A DNA stretch of 64,000 nt from Collinsella sp. AM33-4BH (GTDB taxonomy: Bacteria; Actinomycetota; Coriobacteriia; Coriobacteriales; Coriobacteriaceae): the NCBI RefSeq assembly GCF_003469205.1, contig NZ_QSIN01000002.1:186001-250000 (forward strand), in the 5' to 3' direction. Shown here piece by piece: positions 34,176 through 42,837 of the stretch. The notes below the pieces were generated by a model. It searched no databases. It saw only the letters and a list, made by a program, of their open reading frames with translations, and was not told the origin of the DNA. Positions within the stretch are counted from its first letter, which is position 1. Each line of letters begins with the position of its first letter. A program made the position numbers and the translations under genes.

Positions 34176-35492
34176 TTATCCTTTCCACCCCAATTGGGAA
34201 TCCTCCGATGCGCCTTCGCACGCTCGCATGACCTCGATACCGTGCGAGCGTGCGAACTCGACGAGCTCTGCGTTGCGGGCGTTTATGGTGCCGAAGGCGG
34301 CGGGACACACGATAAGGCGCGCGCAGTGGACGAGGAGCTCTTTGGCGCGGGCTATGGTTCTATCCCCGATCGGCTCGAAGGCGCGCTCGGTCACGCATTC
34401 CGCCGCCAGGTCGCGCGCGAGCTCGCAGTCGATGTCCCCTTCGTGCAGAACGCCCGTGTAGAACGCCTTGCCCTGCCGGATGAGCTGGCGAAACACAGCC
34501 GACCCCGTACCTGCGCCGGCGATGACGAACGTGTGCGCATCGCCGTGCGGGCGTCCAATTTCCACGCTGCCGAAGCGTTCGTTGAAGGTGCCATGTTGAA
34601 GGCCGTAGAGCTCGCCAATCGTCTCGCGCGTGAATATGTCCTCGGGTGCGCCGGCGCGGAAGACCCGGCCGTCCTTCACGCAAATCACCTTGTCGGCGCT
34701 TTTCTGCGCGAGCTCGAGTTCGTGGATGGACATGATGACAGCCACATTCCGCGATTTCGCAAGGTGGCGAAGTATTCGCAGCAGGTCGATCTGGTAGCGG
34801 ATATCGAGATACGACGTGGGCTCGTCGAGCACGAGCACACGCGGATCCTGCGCGATGGCGCGTGCGAGCATGACGCGCTGGCGTTGCCCGTCGCTTATCT
34901 GCATGAAGTCGCGCTCGGCGAGCTCTTCCACACGTGCGGTTTTCATGGCCTCGTCGACCCGACTATGGTCGTCGGGCGAGAGTGTGCCCATTCGCCCGGT
35001 GTAGGGGTGCCTTCCCGCCTCTACGACATCGCGGCAGGTGAGGAGCTCGGTCCGGGGGCGATCTGTCAGCATAACGGCAAGGTTCCTTGCAAACTCCGCC
35101 GTCTTCCATCGGGAAATCTCCCGCCCGTCGAGCTCGACCGCGCCGGCAAGCGGTGCCAGATGGCGTGTGATGGTTTTTAAGATGGTCGACTTGCCCGAGC
35201 CGTTCGGCCCGATGAGCGCCACGACGTCGCCCGCGCGAACCTCCAGATCGACGCCTCCGACTACGACCTTCTTGTCGTAGCCCGCCGACAGGTCGCTTAT
35301 GTGGAAAAGCGGCGCTCCGTCAGCCTGCGTTTCGACCGTAGTTTCGAGGTTCGGCTCCGCTCGGAAGAGGCGTTCCGCGCGCAGTTCCGCACGAGCCGAA
35401 AGTGCCTTCTGGCGCTTTCGTGCGAGCTCAGGACTGTCTAAGCATGGAATGTCCCCTCCGAGCGTTTTGGGCCGCGGCACGAATTCCCCCAT
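34176..35492 (-). CDS. ABC transporter ATPase, FecE/BtuD type, with N- and C-terminal extensions
   Basis: 438 residues. The ABC domain (about 60-280) has Walker A LIGPNGSGKST, signature ISDGQRQRVMLARA (D in place of the usual second G-adjacent residue, as in several FecE relatives), Walker B VLVLDEPTSYLD and the H-loop MSIHE. A C-terminal part of about 150 residues contains VIAGAGTGSAVFRQL, a Rossmann-like glycine motif. The first ~58 residues are R/A/E-rich and are partly encoded by a palindromic repeat (35358-35464). The start directly follows the permease stop. With the upstream genes it forms an importer for cobalamin, a corrinoid or another tetrapyrrole. Confidence 0.82.
   Translation of the reverse strand: MGEFVPRPKTLGGDIPCLDSPELARKRQKALSARAELRAERLFRAEPNLETTVETQADGAPLFHISDLSAGYDKKVVVGGVDLEVRAGDVVALIGPNGSGKSTILKTITRHLAPLAGAVELDGREISRWKTAEFARNLAVMLTDRPRTELLTCRDVVEAGRHPYTGRMGTLSPDDHSRVDEAMKTARVEELAERDFMQISDGQRQRVMLARAIAQDPRVLVLDEPTSYLDIRYQIDLLRILRHLAKSRNVAVIMSIHELELAQKSADKVICVKDGRVFRAGAPEDIFTRETIGELYGLQHGTFNERFGSVEIGRPHGDAHTFVIAGAGTGSAVFRQLIRQGKAFYTGVLHEGDIDCELARDLAAECVTERAFEPIGDRTIARAKELLVHCARLIVCPAAFGTINARNAELVEFARSHGIEVMRACEGASEDSQLGWKG
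35358..35464 (+). repeat. structured palindrome, family 1, copy C, inside a coding sequence
   Basis: Modules CAGTTCCGCACGAGC (35382-35396) and TGCGAGCTCAGGACTGT (35421-35437) match copies A and B. They flank an inner hairpin CGAAAGTGCC / GGCGCTTTCG (35397-35420, loop TTCT). Outer arms 35358-35376 and 35446-35464 pair over 19 bases with two mismatches and two G-T pairs. It is antisense to the ATPase gene and covers about codons 10-45 of it. Confidence 0.8.
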
Positions 35493-36533
35493 CTACCTCA
35501 CCCGCTTCTTCAACATGAGCGCGATAACCACCGGAGCGCCGAAGATGGCGGTGACGGCGCTGATGGAAAGCTCGACGGGAGAGAACAGCGTGCGCGCGAT
35601 CAAATCGCAGCCCGCGCAGAAGATGGCGCCTCCCAAGAAGCACGCAGGAATCACGCGGATGGGCTTCGACGACTTTAGCGCCGACTTCACGAGATGCGGA
35701 ACCGCGATGCCTACGAACGACACCGGACCAGCGAACGCGGTCACGCAGGCGGAGAGCATGCTCGCTAGAAGGACGAGCACCACGCGGAAGCGTTCGACGT
35801 TCACGCCGACGCTTTTCGCGTAGGCTTCTCCCAGCTGGAAGGCGGAAAGGGGCTTCGATATCGCGAATACGCATGCGCTCACGGTGATCACCACGACCGC
35901 GATGACCGCGATGTCGTCCCAGCTCGAACCCGAGAAGCTACCCAAAGACCAGTTGTGCAGGTTCACGATGGACTGGTCGTCGGCGAAGGCGATGAGGAAG
36001 TTCGTCGCCGCCGAGCAGATGTATCCCACCATGACGCCCGCCACGATGAGCATGGCCATGGAACTTATGCGCCGTGCGATGAGGAGCACGAAGCCGATGG
36101 TGATAAGCGAGCCCAGAAACGCTGCGGCCACCATGGCCGGCGAGGACATGGCCTGGTTCGCGCCTAGAAGTACGATCATCGTAAGCGCGACGACGAACTT
36201 TGCGCCCGAGGAGACGCCCAAGATGAACGGGTCGGCGATGGGGTTGTTGAAAAACGTCTGCAGCAGGAACCCGGAAAGCGAAAGTGCCCCGCCGAGAAGC
36301 ACGGCTGAAAGCACGCGCGGCAGGCGAATCTCCCAGATGACCTGGCTTTCCATGGAATTGGCCGCGCCGCCCGAAAGGATGCCGGGGATGTGGTCTGCGG
36401 GCACGAGCACGCTCCCGATGCACAGGTTGGCCCCGACGAGCACGATGAGGGCAACAGCGAGCAGCGCCGTCACGACGCGACACCGCGCGGCGCGCCCCGA
36501 TTCGTCGTATGCCATGGAAAGCCGGCTTCTCAT
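35493..36533 (-). CDS. FecCD-family ABC transporter permease (BtuC type)
   Basis: 346 residues with about ten membrane segments. Family blocks are present: IRLPRVLSAVLLGGALSLSG, QTFFNNPIADPFILGVSSGA, LLARRISSMAMLIVAG and VGIAVPHLVK near the end. These permeases import iron-siderophores, heme or cobalamin. It lies between the binding protein and ATPase genes with 0-5 base gaps. The riboswitch upstream of the operon argues for a corrinoid or its precursor as substrate. Confidence 0.88.
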   Translation of the reverse strand: MRSRLSMAYDESGRAARCRVVTALLAVALIVLVGANLCIGSVLVPADHIPGILSGGAANSMESQVIWEIRLPRVLSAVLLGGALSLSGFLLQTFFNNPIADPFILGVSSGAKFVVALTMIVLLGANQAMSSPAMVAAAFLGSLITIGFVLLIARRISSMAMLIVAGVMVGYICSAATNFLIAFADDQSIVNLHNWSLGSFSGSSWDDIAVIAVVVITVSACVFAISKPLSAFQLGEAYAKSVGVNVERFRVVLVLLASMLSACVTAFAGPVSFVGIAVPHLVKSALKSSKPIRVIPACFLGGAIFCAGCDLIARTLFSPVELSISAVTAIFGAPVVIALMLKKRVR

Positions 36534-36537
36534 GGCG

Positions 36538-38109
36538 CTAACCGAGCTTCCTCAGATAATGGAAGTCGCTCGCGTCATCGCCGGTGAACGCCCCGTGCAG
36601 CTCGTCGATAATGTCGGCGGTAGAAGTCATCTGCTGGTACATGTCGGCGCTTGTGACCCAGACGTTGCCGTTCTTCACGGCTTTGAACTGCGACAATAGC
36701 GCGTTTTTGCCTACGAAGTCGTTCAAGGTGGCAACCGATTCGTCGATGGTGCCGTTGTAGACGATGATGTCGGCATCCTTCGCCGTCGCGTAGAAGCGCT
36801 CCATTTCGAGCGTTACTGACGAACCTGACGTCGACGCCGTCTGCGCGTCATCGAGCGCATAGCTGCCGCCTGCAAGCTCGATCATCTGCGCCACGTAGTC
36901 GCCCGCCCGCCGCGTGACGGCGGCCCCGTTCGAGTTAATGTAGAAATACGCCACGGTTTTACCTGACGACGCGAGCCCCGACGTTTGCTCGACGCGGGCC
37001 TTCTGCTCGTTGAACAGGTGCGCGGCCTCGTCTTCCTTGTCGAACAGGACGCCGAAAAGCTTAATCCACTCGACGCGCCCGAGTGCTTCGGGCTCGCTCG
37101 ACGACTGTTCGGTGAGCACGACGAGCCCGAGCTTCTGCAGCTTTTCCTTCACATCGGGCGTGTGGTTGATCATGGTGTTCTCGATGGCAAGCGTACAGCC
37201 CGAGGCCGATATTCGCTCGTAGTCGGGCGCGCTGTACTTGCCGCCGTAGGCGATCGCCCCACTTTCGAGTGCGCTTTTGAAGCCCACGACCGAGCAGTCG
37301 TCGGCCTTCGTGCCCGACATGATGATATTGTCGTTCGCATCGAGCGCGTCGACCAGGCACATCGTCGCCGACGACACGAGGTACACCTTGTCGGCGGGGC
37401 GCCTTATGACCGCGATGTCGGAGCTCAACCCATCAGGTACCTTCGCATCTTGCGGCACCACGAGGAAACGCTCCCCATTCGAAACGCAGATAAGCCGCAG
37501 ACCGCCTTCGAACTCGTCGACAGTGAAGTGCTCGGCGTATTCAAGCTGAAGCGCCCCCGTCGGCTCCCAGCCGCAGCCCAAATCGGCGTTGTGGAAGTCG
37601 GCCGCGGCGCTTGAAGCCGTTCCCGCAGGGGAGCCGCCGCTTGCATCGTCGCCCGATTTCTCCTTCATGGTGGATGAGTCGAAGTGGAGCGTGTAGTCGA
37701 TGGTGTGCGGCGTCGACATGGCGACGGTCTCGGCCGACACGGCGATGTCCTCGTCGAGCGTGACGGGTATCTCGAACGTGGAGTTGCCGCCGTCGTTTAC
37801 GGGCGCGTAGTCCACGCCGTCGACGGTCATCTTGTCGTAGTTCGAACTCGACCAGGTGATGGTCGCGGTGTAGGTGTCGCCATCCTTCACAATTGTGGTG
37901 GGTGAGGCGATGCTTGCGCGCCCTGACCCGCCGGAAAGCGAGACGCTCACCGTGTATTCCTGAGAGCCCGCCGTGCCACCGGTCGCGTTCGGGCTCGCAC
38001 TGCACCCCGCGAAGGGAAGCGCGAGCAGGGCGACGAGAACGCAGGCGATCGCGCGCGCCGCGATGCTGTGGAGCTTCCTGTTTTCCCCCTTGGGAAGAAT
38101 CGACCGCAT
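36538..38109 (-). CDS. ABC transporter substrate-binding lipoprotein (BtuF-like) with an N-terminal extra domain
   Basis: 523 residues. A lipoprotein signal ends at LLALPFAGC (Cys about 34). An extra beta-rich module follows (about 50-155: YTVSVSLSGGSGRASI, WSSSNYDKMTVDGVDY, STFEIPVTL). The binding-protein part starts near residue 190 and contains ALGRVEWIKLFGVLFD and GKTVAYFYINSNG of the TroA/BtuF fold. The extra module resembles the single domain of the lipoprotein encoded next to it. Overall longer than BtuF (about 260 residues) because of this module. Confidence 0.78.
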   Translation of the reverse strand: MRSILPKGENRKLHSIAARAIACVLVALLALPFAGCSASPNATGGTAGSQEYTVSVSLSGGSGRASIASPTTIVKDGDTYTATITWSSSNYDKMTVDGVDYAPVNDGGNSTFEIPVTLDEDIAVSAETVAMSTPHTIDYTLHFDSSTMKEKSGDDASGGSPAGTASSAAADFHNADLGCGWEPTGALQLEYAEHFTVDEFEGGLRLICVSNGERFLVVPQDAKVPDGLSSDIAVIRRPADKVYLVSSATMCLVDALDANDNIIMSGTKADDCSVVGFKSALESGAIAYGGKYSAPDYERISASGCTLAIENTMINHTPDVKEKLQKLGLVVLTEQSSSEPEALGRVEWIKLFGVLFDKEDEAAHLFNEQKARVEQTSGLASSGKTVAYFYINSNGAAVTRRAGDYVAQMIELAGGSYALDDAQTASTSGSSVTLEMERFYATAKDADIIVYNGTIDESVATLNDFVGKNALLSQFKAVKNGNVWVTSADMYQQMTSTADIIDELHGAFTGDDASDFHYLRKLG

Positions 38110-38113
38110 GGCG

Positions 38114-38647
38114 TTACTTCAGTGCGTCGGCGCGCAGATCGACGCCGGCGGATTCGAACACAAGTGTGCGGTCGTACCACTGCTCTTTTCTAATACTCCA
38201 CGCGGCACAGGCGGTGTCCTCGTCGAGCGCATCAACGGGCACGTCGTAGGTGTACTTGCCTTCCGCGTTTTCCACATAGGGGATGAAGTCGGCCTCGCTT
38301 GCGGCGGCAGCCTCGTCGCCCGTGCCCATGAAGAGCTTGCCGTAGCCCGTGCCGGAAAGCGTCATCACGCAGTGCATGGAGCCGTTTTCCACGATGAGCT
38401 GGGCGTCCACAATCCTGAACATGTTCGAGCTGGAATCTACGGTGATCGGATAGGTGCCGTCAGCCACCTTGTCGGCGGTAATGGGGGCAGCGCTTGCGCC
38501 CTCGGGCGCATCGGCCGCCTGTTCGGTCTTTTCCTGGGAATCGGCATCGCTTGCCTTTGCGCTGCCGCTTGAATTTCCGCCGCAGCCGGCGAGCGAGAAC
38601 GCGAAAAGCGCCGCCGACAGGGCGAAGACGAGGGTTTTCTTCAACAT
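38114..38647 (-). CDS. small lipoprotein with a NEAT-like/iron-transport-associated module
   Basis: 177 residues from the ATG at 38647 behind AAAGGAACC. The lipobox is FSLAGCGG (Cys about 21), then an S/A/E-rich linker and one beta-rich domain: VADGTYPITVDSSSNMF, IVENGSMHCVMTLSGTGYGKLF and YDVPVDALDED. The pattern DGxY-x(n)-xxGxYxxLxxG resembles the module in the adjacent binding protein and loosely NEAT heme-binding domains. It may hand a tetrapyrrole to the importer or to the exported chelatase (inference). It is not recognised as any named protein. Confidence 0.6.
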   Translation of the reverse strand: MLKKTLVFALSAALFAFSLAGCGGNSSGSAKASDADSQEKTEQAADAPEGASAAPITADKVADGTYPITVDSSSNMFRIVDAQLIVENGSMHCVMTLSGTGYGKLFMGTGDEAAAASEADFIPYVENAEGKYTYDVPVDALDEDTACAAWSIRKEQWYDRTLVFESAGVDLRADALK

Positions 38648-38792
38648 GGAGGGGTTCCTTTCAATCGCTTCGACCGCCCGCGCCGTGCGGTGGGCGGGCG
38701 GGATGCGAATGCAACGGGCATGCGTCGTCAGTCGGGGAAAGGCGCATGCCCGTTGCACGGGGACGCGACCGGTGCCCCCGTGCGCGGCGAGT

Positions 38793-39719
38793 TTACAGCT
38801 TGGCGATGGCGTCGTCCACGTGCGAGACGTAGATGTCGTCGACCGCGACGTTCTGTCCCAGACCCTGGAGCAGGCACGTCACTTCGAAGCCGGCGGCCAC
38901 GAACTTCGCAGCCCAGCTGTCGGGGTCGGTCTCGTCTGCCATGTCGTTGTTCGCGTGGTCGCCCGCGACCACCATGAACGGCGCGAGCACGGCCTTCTTG
39001 TAGCCTGCGGCGCTCGCGGCGGCGATAACATCCTCGCAGGTCGGTTCAGCCTCGACGGTGCCGACGAAGAACTGCGTCAAGCCCTCGTTCTTGAACACTT
39101 CCTGCATCTTGGCATAGTCGGCGTTGGAATCGGCTTCGGTGCCGTGGCCCATGAGGCACAGCGCCGTCTTGCCGTCGTCGAAGGACGCCATGTTCTCCTT
39201 AATGGCTGCGGCCACCTTCTTGTAGTCGTCGTCGGAGGTGAGCAACGGGTCGCCGAGCGAGATCTTGTCGAACTTGTCGGCGTACTTGTCGAGCTCGTCT
39301 TTCACGTCGGTGTATTCCAGGCCGCCCATGAGATGCGTCGGCTGCACGACGATTTCCTTCACGCCGTCTTTCACGCAGCGGTCGAGCGCCTCGGTCATGT
39401 TGTCGATCGTGATGCCGTCGCGCTTCTTCAGCTTGTCGATGATGATCTGCGCGGTGAAGGCGCGGCGGATGTCGTAGTCCTGCCAGTACTTCTCGCGGAT
39501 AGCGTCTTCGATGGCGCCGATGGTGATGTGGCGCGAGTCGTTGTAGCTCGTGCCGAAGCTCGTGACGAGGATGACCGGCTTCACGGCCTTCTCCTTTTCG
39601 CTCGATTTCTCGGAACTTGCGGAGGTGCTGGAGCAGCCCGCGAGCGTTATTCCGGCGAGCGCGACGGCTCCGGTTGCTGCGGCGCCCATGAAGCTGCGGC
39701 GTGACATCTGGTCGGACAT
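38793..39719 (-). CDS. cbiK: exported sirohydrochlorin cobaltochelatase, CbiK type
   Basis: 308 residues from the ATG at 39719 behind GGAAAGGAAA. A twin-arginine-like signal SRRSFMGAAATGAVALAG ends in a lipobox TLAGCSS, so the enzyme is probably a surface lipoprotein. The chelatase part shows ILVTSFGTSYNDSR, PTHLMGGLEY, the catalytic histidine in CLMGHGTEAD, a glutamate in TVEAEPT and a second histidine in VVAGDHANND. CbiK inserts Co2+ into sirohydrochlorin; exported forms (CbiKp) are known from Desulfovibrio. First gene behind the riboswitch. Confidence 0.85.
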   Translation of the reverse strand: MSDQMSRRSFMGAAATGAVALAGITLAGCSSTSASSEKSSEKEKAVKPVILVTSFGTSYNDSRHITIGAIEDAIREKYWQDYDIRRAFTAQIIIDKLKKRDGITIDNMTEALDRCVKDGVKEIVVQPTHLMGGLEYTDVKDELDKYADKFDKISLGDPLLTSDDDYKKVAAAIKENMASFDDGKTALCLMGHGTEADSNADYAKMQEVFKNEGLTQFFVGTVEAEPTCEDVIAAASAAGYKKAVLAPFMVVAGDHANNDMADETDPDSWAAKFVAAGFEVTCLLQGLGQNVAVDDIYVSHVDDAIAKL

Positions 39720-39840
39720 GGTTTTTCCTTTCCTCGGTTTGCCGGTCCCCCGGCGACAGTTGCTTGTCGGCACAAGCGAAAGAAAAGCGCACCCCTCGGG
39801 GTTCACAAGGAGCTAACGCCACGGCGATGCCGTGAGGAAA

Positions 39841-39968
39841 AGGCGAAGCAGTCTGGCTTGGGGCGCGAGGCGGTTCGCCCGCGCGTCCTATACAGTAATG
39901 TCCCTTGCCCAGGATTCCCACCTGGTTCCCTCCGCAAGCCAGCGCGGGCTGTGCGGACGCCGCGCCGG
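39841..39968 (-). ncRNA. cobalamin riboswitch
   Basis: On the minus strand the order GGGAACCAGGTGGGAATCC, GGGAC, ACTGTAT, a GC-rich hairpin, and AAGCCAGACTGC matches the B12-riboswitch core (consensus GGGAA-GGTGxAAxCC, ACTGT, AGYCAGxxxxC). CTGGCTT in the 5' part pairs with AAGCCAG at the 3' part. It lies about 120 bases before cbiK and would control cbiK and the importer genes. The following CACGGCATCGCCGTG hairpin may belong to its expression platform. The rest of the 458-base gap, toward cobM, holds no clear feature. Confidence 0.87.
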
Positions 39969-40177
39969 TCATTTCCTTTTATCCGATTGTCATATGCTCG
40001 TTGCCGAATCTTTTACTATGATAGTGGGCACTTGTGAACGTGTCAAAGCCAGGGCGGGCGGCATTGCGCCTCCTGCCTGCGTATTTGCGCCGATTGCCGC
40101 TTCGGGCGCCGTGTTTTGCCCGCTGCGCGAATGGCGGCGTAAACGGTTGCGATGAGAAACGGGAAGGGAAGGCTCGG

Positions 40178-40969
40178 ATGATTCATATCGTTGGCGCAGG
40201 CTCGGGCGCCGCCGACCTTATCACGCTGCGCGGGGCGCGCCTTCTGCGCGCGGCCGACGTAGTCGTTTGGGCGGGAAGCCTTGTGAATCCCGAGCTGCTC
40301 GCCGAGTGCAAGGAATCCTGCGTCGTCTACGACAGCGCGCACATGACCTTGGAGGAAGTGCTCGACGTGATGTGCGCGGCAGATGCGCGGGGCGAGGAAG
40401 TGGTGCGCCTGCACACGGGCGACCCGTGCCTGTACGGCGCCATCCAGGAGCAGATGGACGCGCTCGACGCGCGCGGCGTGGACTACGAGGTGGTGCCCGG
40501 CGTGTCGAGCTTTTGCGGTGCCGCGGCGGCGCTTCGCCAGGAATACACGCTGCCGGGAATCAGCCAGTCGGTCGTGATCACGCGGCTTTCCGGACGTACC
40601 CCCATGCCCGCGGGCGAGGGCATGCGCACCATGGCGGAAAGCGGCTCGACTATGGTCATCTTCCTGAGCTCGGGTATGCTCGCCGAGCTTTCCGCCGAGC
40701 TTTTGGGCGCGGGCCGCAGCTCCGACGAGCCGGCGGCGCTCGTGTACAAGGCGACCTGGCCTGAGGAGCGCGTGGTGCGCTGCACAGTGGGCACGCTCGC
40801 CGATGCGGGCGCGCGAGAGGGCATCGACCGCACGGCGCTCGTGGTGGTGGGCCGCGTGCTCGGAGCTCGTGGCGGGCTTGCGCACATCGGCGCGCAAGCG
40901 GAGTCGTACGAGCGCAGCAAGCTTTACGACCCTTCGTTTGCCACAGGGTATCGAAAGGCGAGCAGCTAG
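40178..40969 (+). CDS. cobM: precorrin-4/cobalt-precorrin-4 C11-methyltransferase
   Basis: 263 residues from the ATG at 40178 behind GGGAAGG. HIVGAGSGAADLITLRGARLL is the glycine-rich start of tetrapyrrole methylases, with VVWAGSLVNPELL, RLHTGDPCLYGAI and VVPGVSSFCGAAAAL following; these fit the CobM/CbiF group. It is the first gene of a 17-gene corrin operon in which nearly every start touches or overlaps the previous stop. Confidence 0.92.
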   Translation: MIHIVGAGSGAADLITLRGARLLRAADVVVWAGSLVNPELLAECKESCVVYDSAHMTLEEVLDVMCAADARGEEVVRLHTGDPCLYGAIQEQMDALDARGVDYEVVPGVSSFCGAAAALRQEYTLPGISQSVVITRLSGRTPMPAGEGMRTMAESGSTMVIFLSSGMLAELSAELLGAGRSSDEPAALVYKATWPEERVVRCTVGTLADAGAREGIDRTALVVVGRVLGARGGLAHIGAQAESYERSKLYDPSFATGYRKASS

Positions 40970-40970
40970 C

Positions 40971-42155
40971 GTGGCCTTCGAGCACTACATATATACCGGG
41001 ACGACCCGCCTGCGCTGCGGCTACACCACGGGGAGCTGCGCCGCGCTCGCGGCGAAGGCGGCCTGTGAGATGCTCTTGTCACGAAAGCCCGTCGGCCGCG
41101 TGTCGATCGTCACCCCCGGCGGGCTGCCCGTCGAGGCGAACGTGGTAGACGCATGTATCGGCGAGGGGTGCGCCCAGTGCGCCGTGCGAAAGGACGCAGG
41201 CGACGATGCCGATGTGACCGACGGCGTACTCGTGTACGCGCGCGTGGAACATGCGGGGTCGGGCACGGGCGCTGCGGGCAGCAAGGGCGTGCCCGCGCGC
41301 GAATCGGAAGTTTCCGTCGATGGCGGCGTGGGCGTGGGGCGCGTGACATTGCCCGGGCTCGAACAGCCGGTGGGGGCGGCCGCCATCAACGCGACACCGC
41401 GCGCGATGATCACTTCGGCGGTGCGCGAGGTGTGCGCCGCGCACGGCTTTTCTGGAAATATTGCTGTGACGATTTCGGTACCCGAGGGTGTTGCCCTTGC
41501 CGAAAAGACCTTCAACCCGCACCTGGGGATAGAGGACGGCATCTCCATCCTGGGCACGACGGGCATCGTCGAGCCGCGCAGCCTCGCTGCCTTGCGCGAC
41601 AGCATCGAGCTCGAGATCCGGCAGCATGCGGCTATGGGGCGGCGCGGAGTCGTGCTCACGCCCGGCAACTACGGCGCGCAGTTCATCTCGGGGCATTTCC
41701 ACCTAAACGGTGCGCCGGTGGTCTTCATCTCCAACTTTGTGGGCGATGCGATTGATTGCTGCGTTCGCGAGGGATTTACCAATGTCCTTCTTGTGGGACA
41801 CATCGGCAAGCTGGTGAAGGTCGCGGGCGGCATCATGGACACCCATTCGCGTACCGCCGACTGCCGCGCGGAGATTCTGGCCGCCCACGCGGCCTTGGCC
41901 GGCGCGGGCGCGAAGACCGTGCGCGAGATCATGTCGTCGGTCACGACCACGGCGGCGCTCGAGGTAATCGAGGCCGCCGGCGTGGGGGACGCTGCGCGCG
42001 CCTCGCTCGCTGCGGCAATCGAGGACAGGTTGCGCCGCCGCGCGGCGGGCGCATGCGACATCGCCGCGGTCGTGTTCGACGCCGAGCGCTGTGAGCTTTT
42101 CCGCACGTCGGGCGCCGATGCAGTTATCGGGGAATTGGGGGCGACGTATGAGTAA
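40971..42155 (+). CDS. cbiD: cobalt-precorrin-5B C1-methyltransferase
   Basis: 394 residues from a GTG one base after cobM. TRLRCGYTTGSCAALAAKAA is the CbiD hallmark, and NATPRAMITSAVREVC, LGTTGIVEPRSLAALRDSI and LVGHIGKLVKVAGGIMDTHS also match. CbiD occurs only in the anaerobic (cobalt-early) pathway, which fixes the type of route in this locus. It overlaps cobI by 8 bases. Confidence 0.95.
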   Translation: MAFEHYIYTGTTRLRCGYTTGSCAALAAKAACEMLLSRKPVGRVSIVTPGGLPVEANVVDACIGEGCAQCAVRKDAGDDADVTDGVLVYARVEHAGSGTGAAGSKGVPARESEVSVDGGVGVGRVTLPGLEQPVGAAAINATPRAMITSAVREVCAAHGFSGNIAVTISVPEGVALAEKTFNPHLGIEDGISILGTTGIVEPRSLAALRDSIELEIRQHAAMGRRGVVLTPGNYGAQFISGHFHLNGAPVVFISNFVGDAIDCCVREGFTNVLLVGHIGKLVKVAGGIMDTHSRTADCRAEILAAHAALAGAGAKTVREIMSSVTTTAALEVIEAAGVGDAARASLAAAIEDRLRRRAAGACDIAAVVFDAERCELFRTSGADAVIGELGATYE

Positions 42156-42837
42156 AGGCGTGCTGTACGGGGTGGGCACGGGGCCTGGCGACCCCGAGCT
42201 GCTCACGATCAAGGCCGTCCGCACAATCGAATCGTGTCCGGTCATCGCCGCACCGCAGACGGCGGACGGGGTCATGGTCGCGCTCGACATCGTGCTCGGC
42301 GCCGTCGACCTTACAGGCAAGACGGTGATCCCCGTGCGATTCTCGATGACGCGCGACGCCGAGCGCCGCGCGGCCGAGCATGCCTCGCTTGTTCGCGAGC
42401 TTGTCGCGCACCTGGATGCGGCCCGCGACGTCGCGCTGCTGAACCTGGGGGACCCAAGCATCTACGCCACCTTCCAGCGCATAGCGCCCGACGTGCGCGC
42501 CCGCGGGTTCGAGGCGCGCGCCATTCCCGGCGTGCCGAGCTTCTGCGCGGCCGCCGCAGCGCTCGAGCGCGACCTCACGCCCGAGATGTCGTCGCCTCTG
42601 CACATCGTGTCCGGCGGCTACGACGACGTGCGCCGCGCAATCGGCTGGCCGGGGACGAAGGTGGTCATGAAGGCGCGCCGCTCGCTTGCGGACACGAAGC
42701 GCATCCTTCGCGAGGAGGGCGCCTTCGACGGTTCCGAGCTCGTAGAGGACTGTGGGCTTCCGGGCGAGCGCGTGTACCGCTCGCTCGACGATGTGCCCGA
42801 TCGGGGCAGCTACTTCTCGACGATGGTGGTGCGCTAG
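42148..42837 (+). CDS. cobI: precorrin-2/cobalt-factor II C20-methyltransferase
   Basis: 229 residues from the ATG at 42148. GVLYGVGTGPGDPELLTIKA, VARDVALLNLGDPSIYATF and AIPGVPSFCAAAA are the methylase core; the first motif is specific to CobI/CbiL. It methylates C20 of the cobalt-sirohydrochlorin ring, the first step after cobalt insertion. The next gene begins directly at its stop codon. Confidence 0.92.
   Translation: MSKGVLYGVGTGPGDPELLTIKAVRTIESCPVIAAPQTADGVMVALDIVLGAVDLTGKTVIPVRFSMTRDAERRAAEHASLVRELVAHLDAARDVALLNLGDPSIYATFQRIAPDVRARGFEARAIPGVPSFCAAAAALERDLTPEMSSPLHIVSGGYDDVRRAIGWPGTKVVMKARRSLADTKRILREEGAFDGSELVEDCGLPGERVYRSLDDVPDRGSYFSTMVVR

Noticed and set aside
40020..40177. Second cobalamin riboswitch facing cobM
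   Set aside because: No GGTG-CAATCC or ACTG core in the right order was found on the plus strand by eye.
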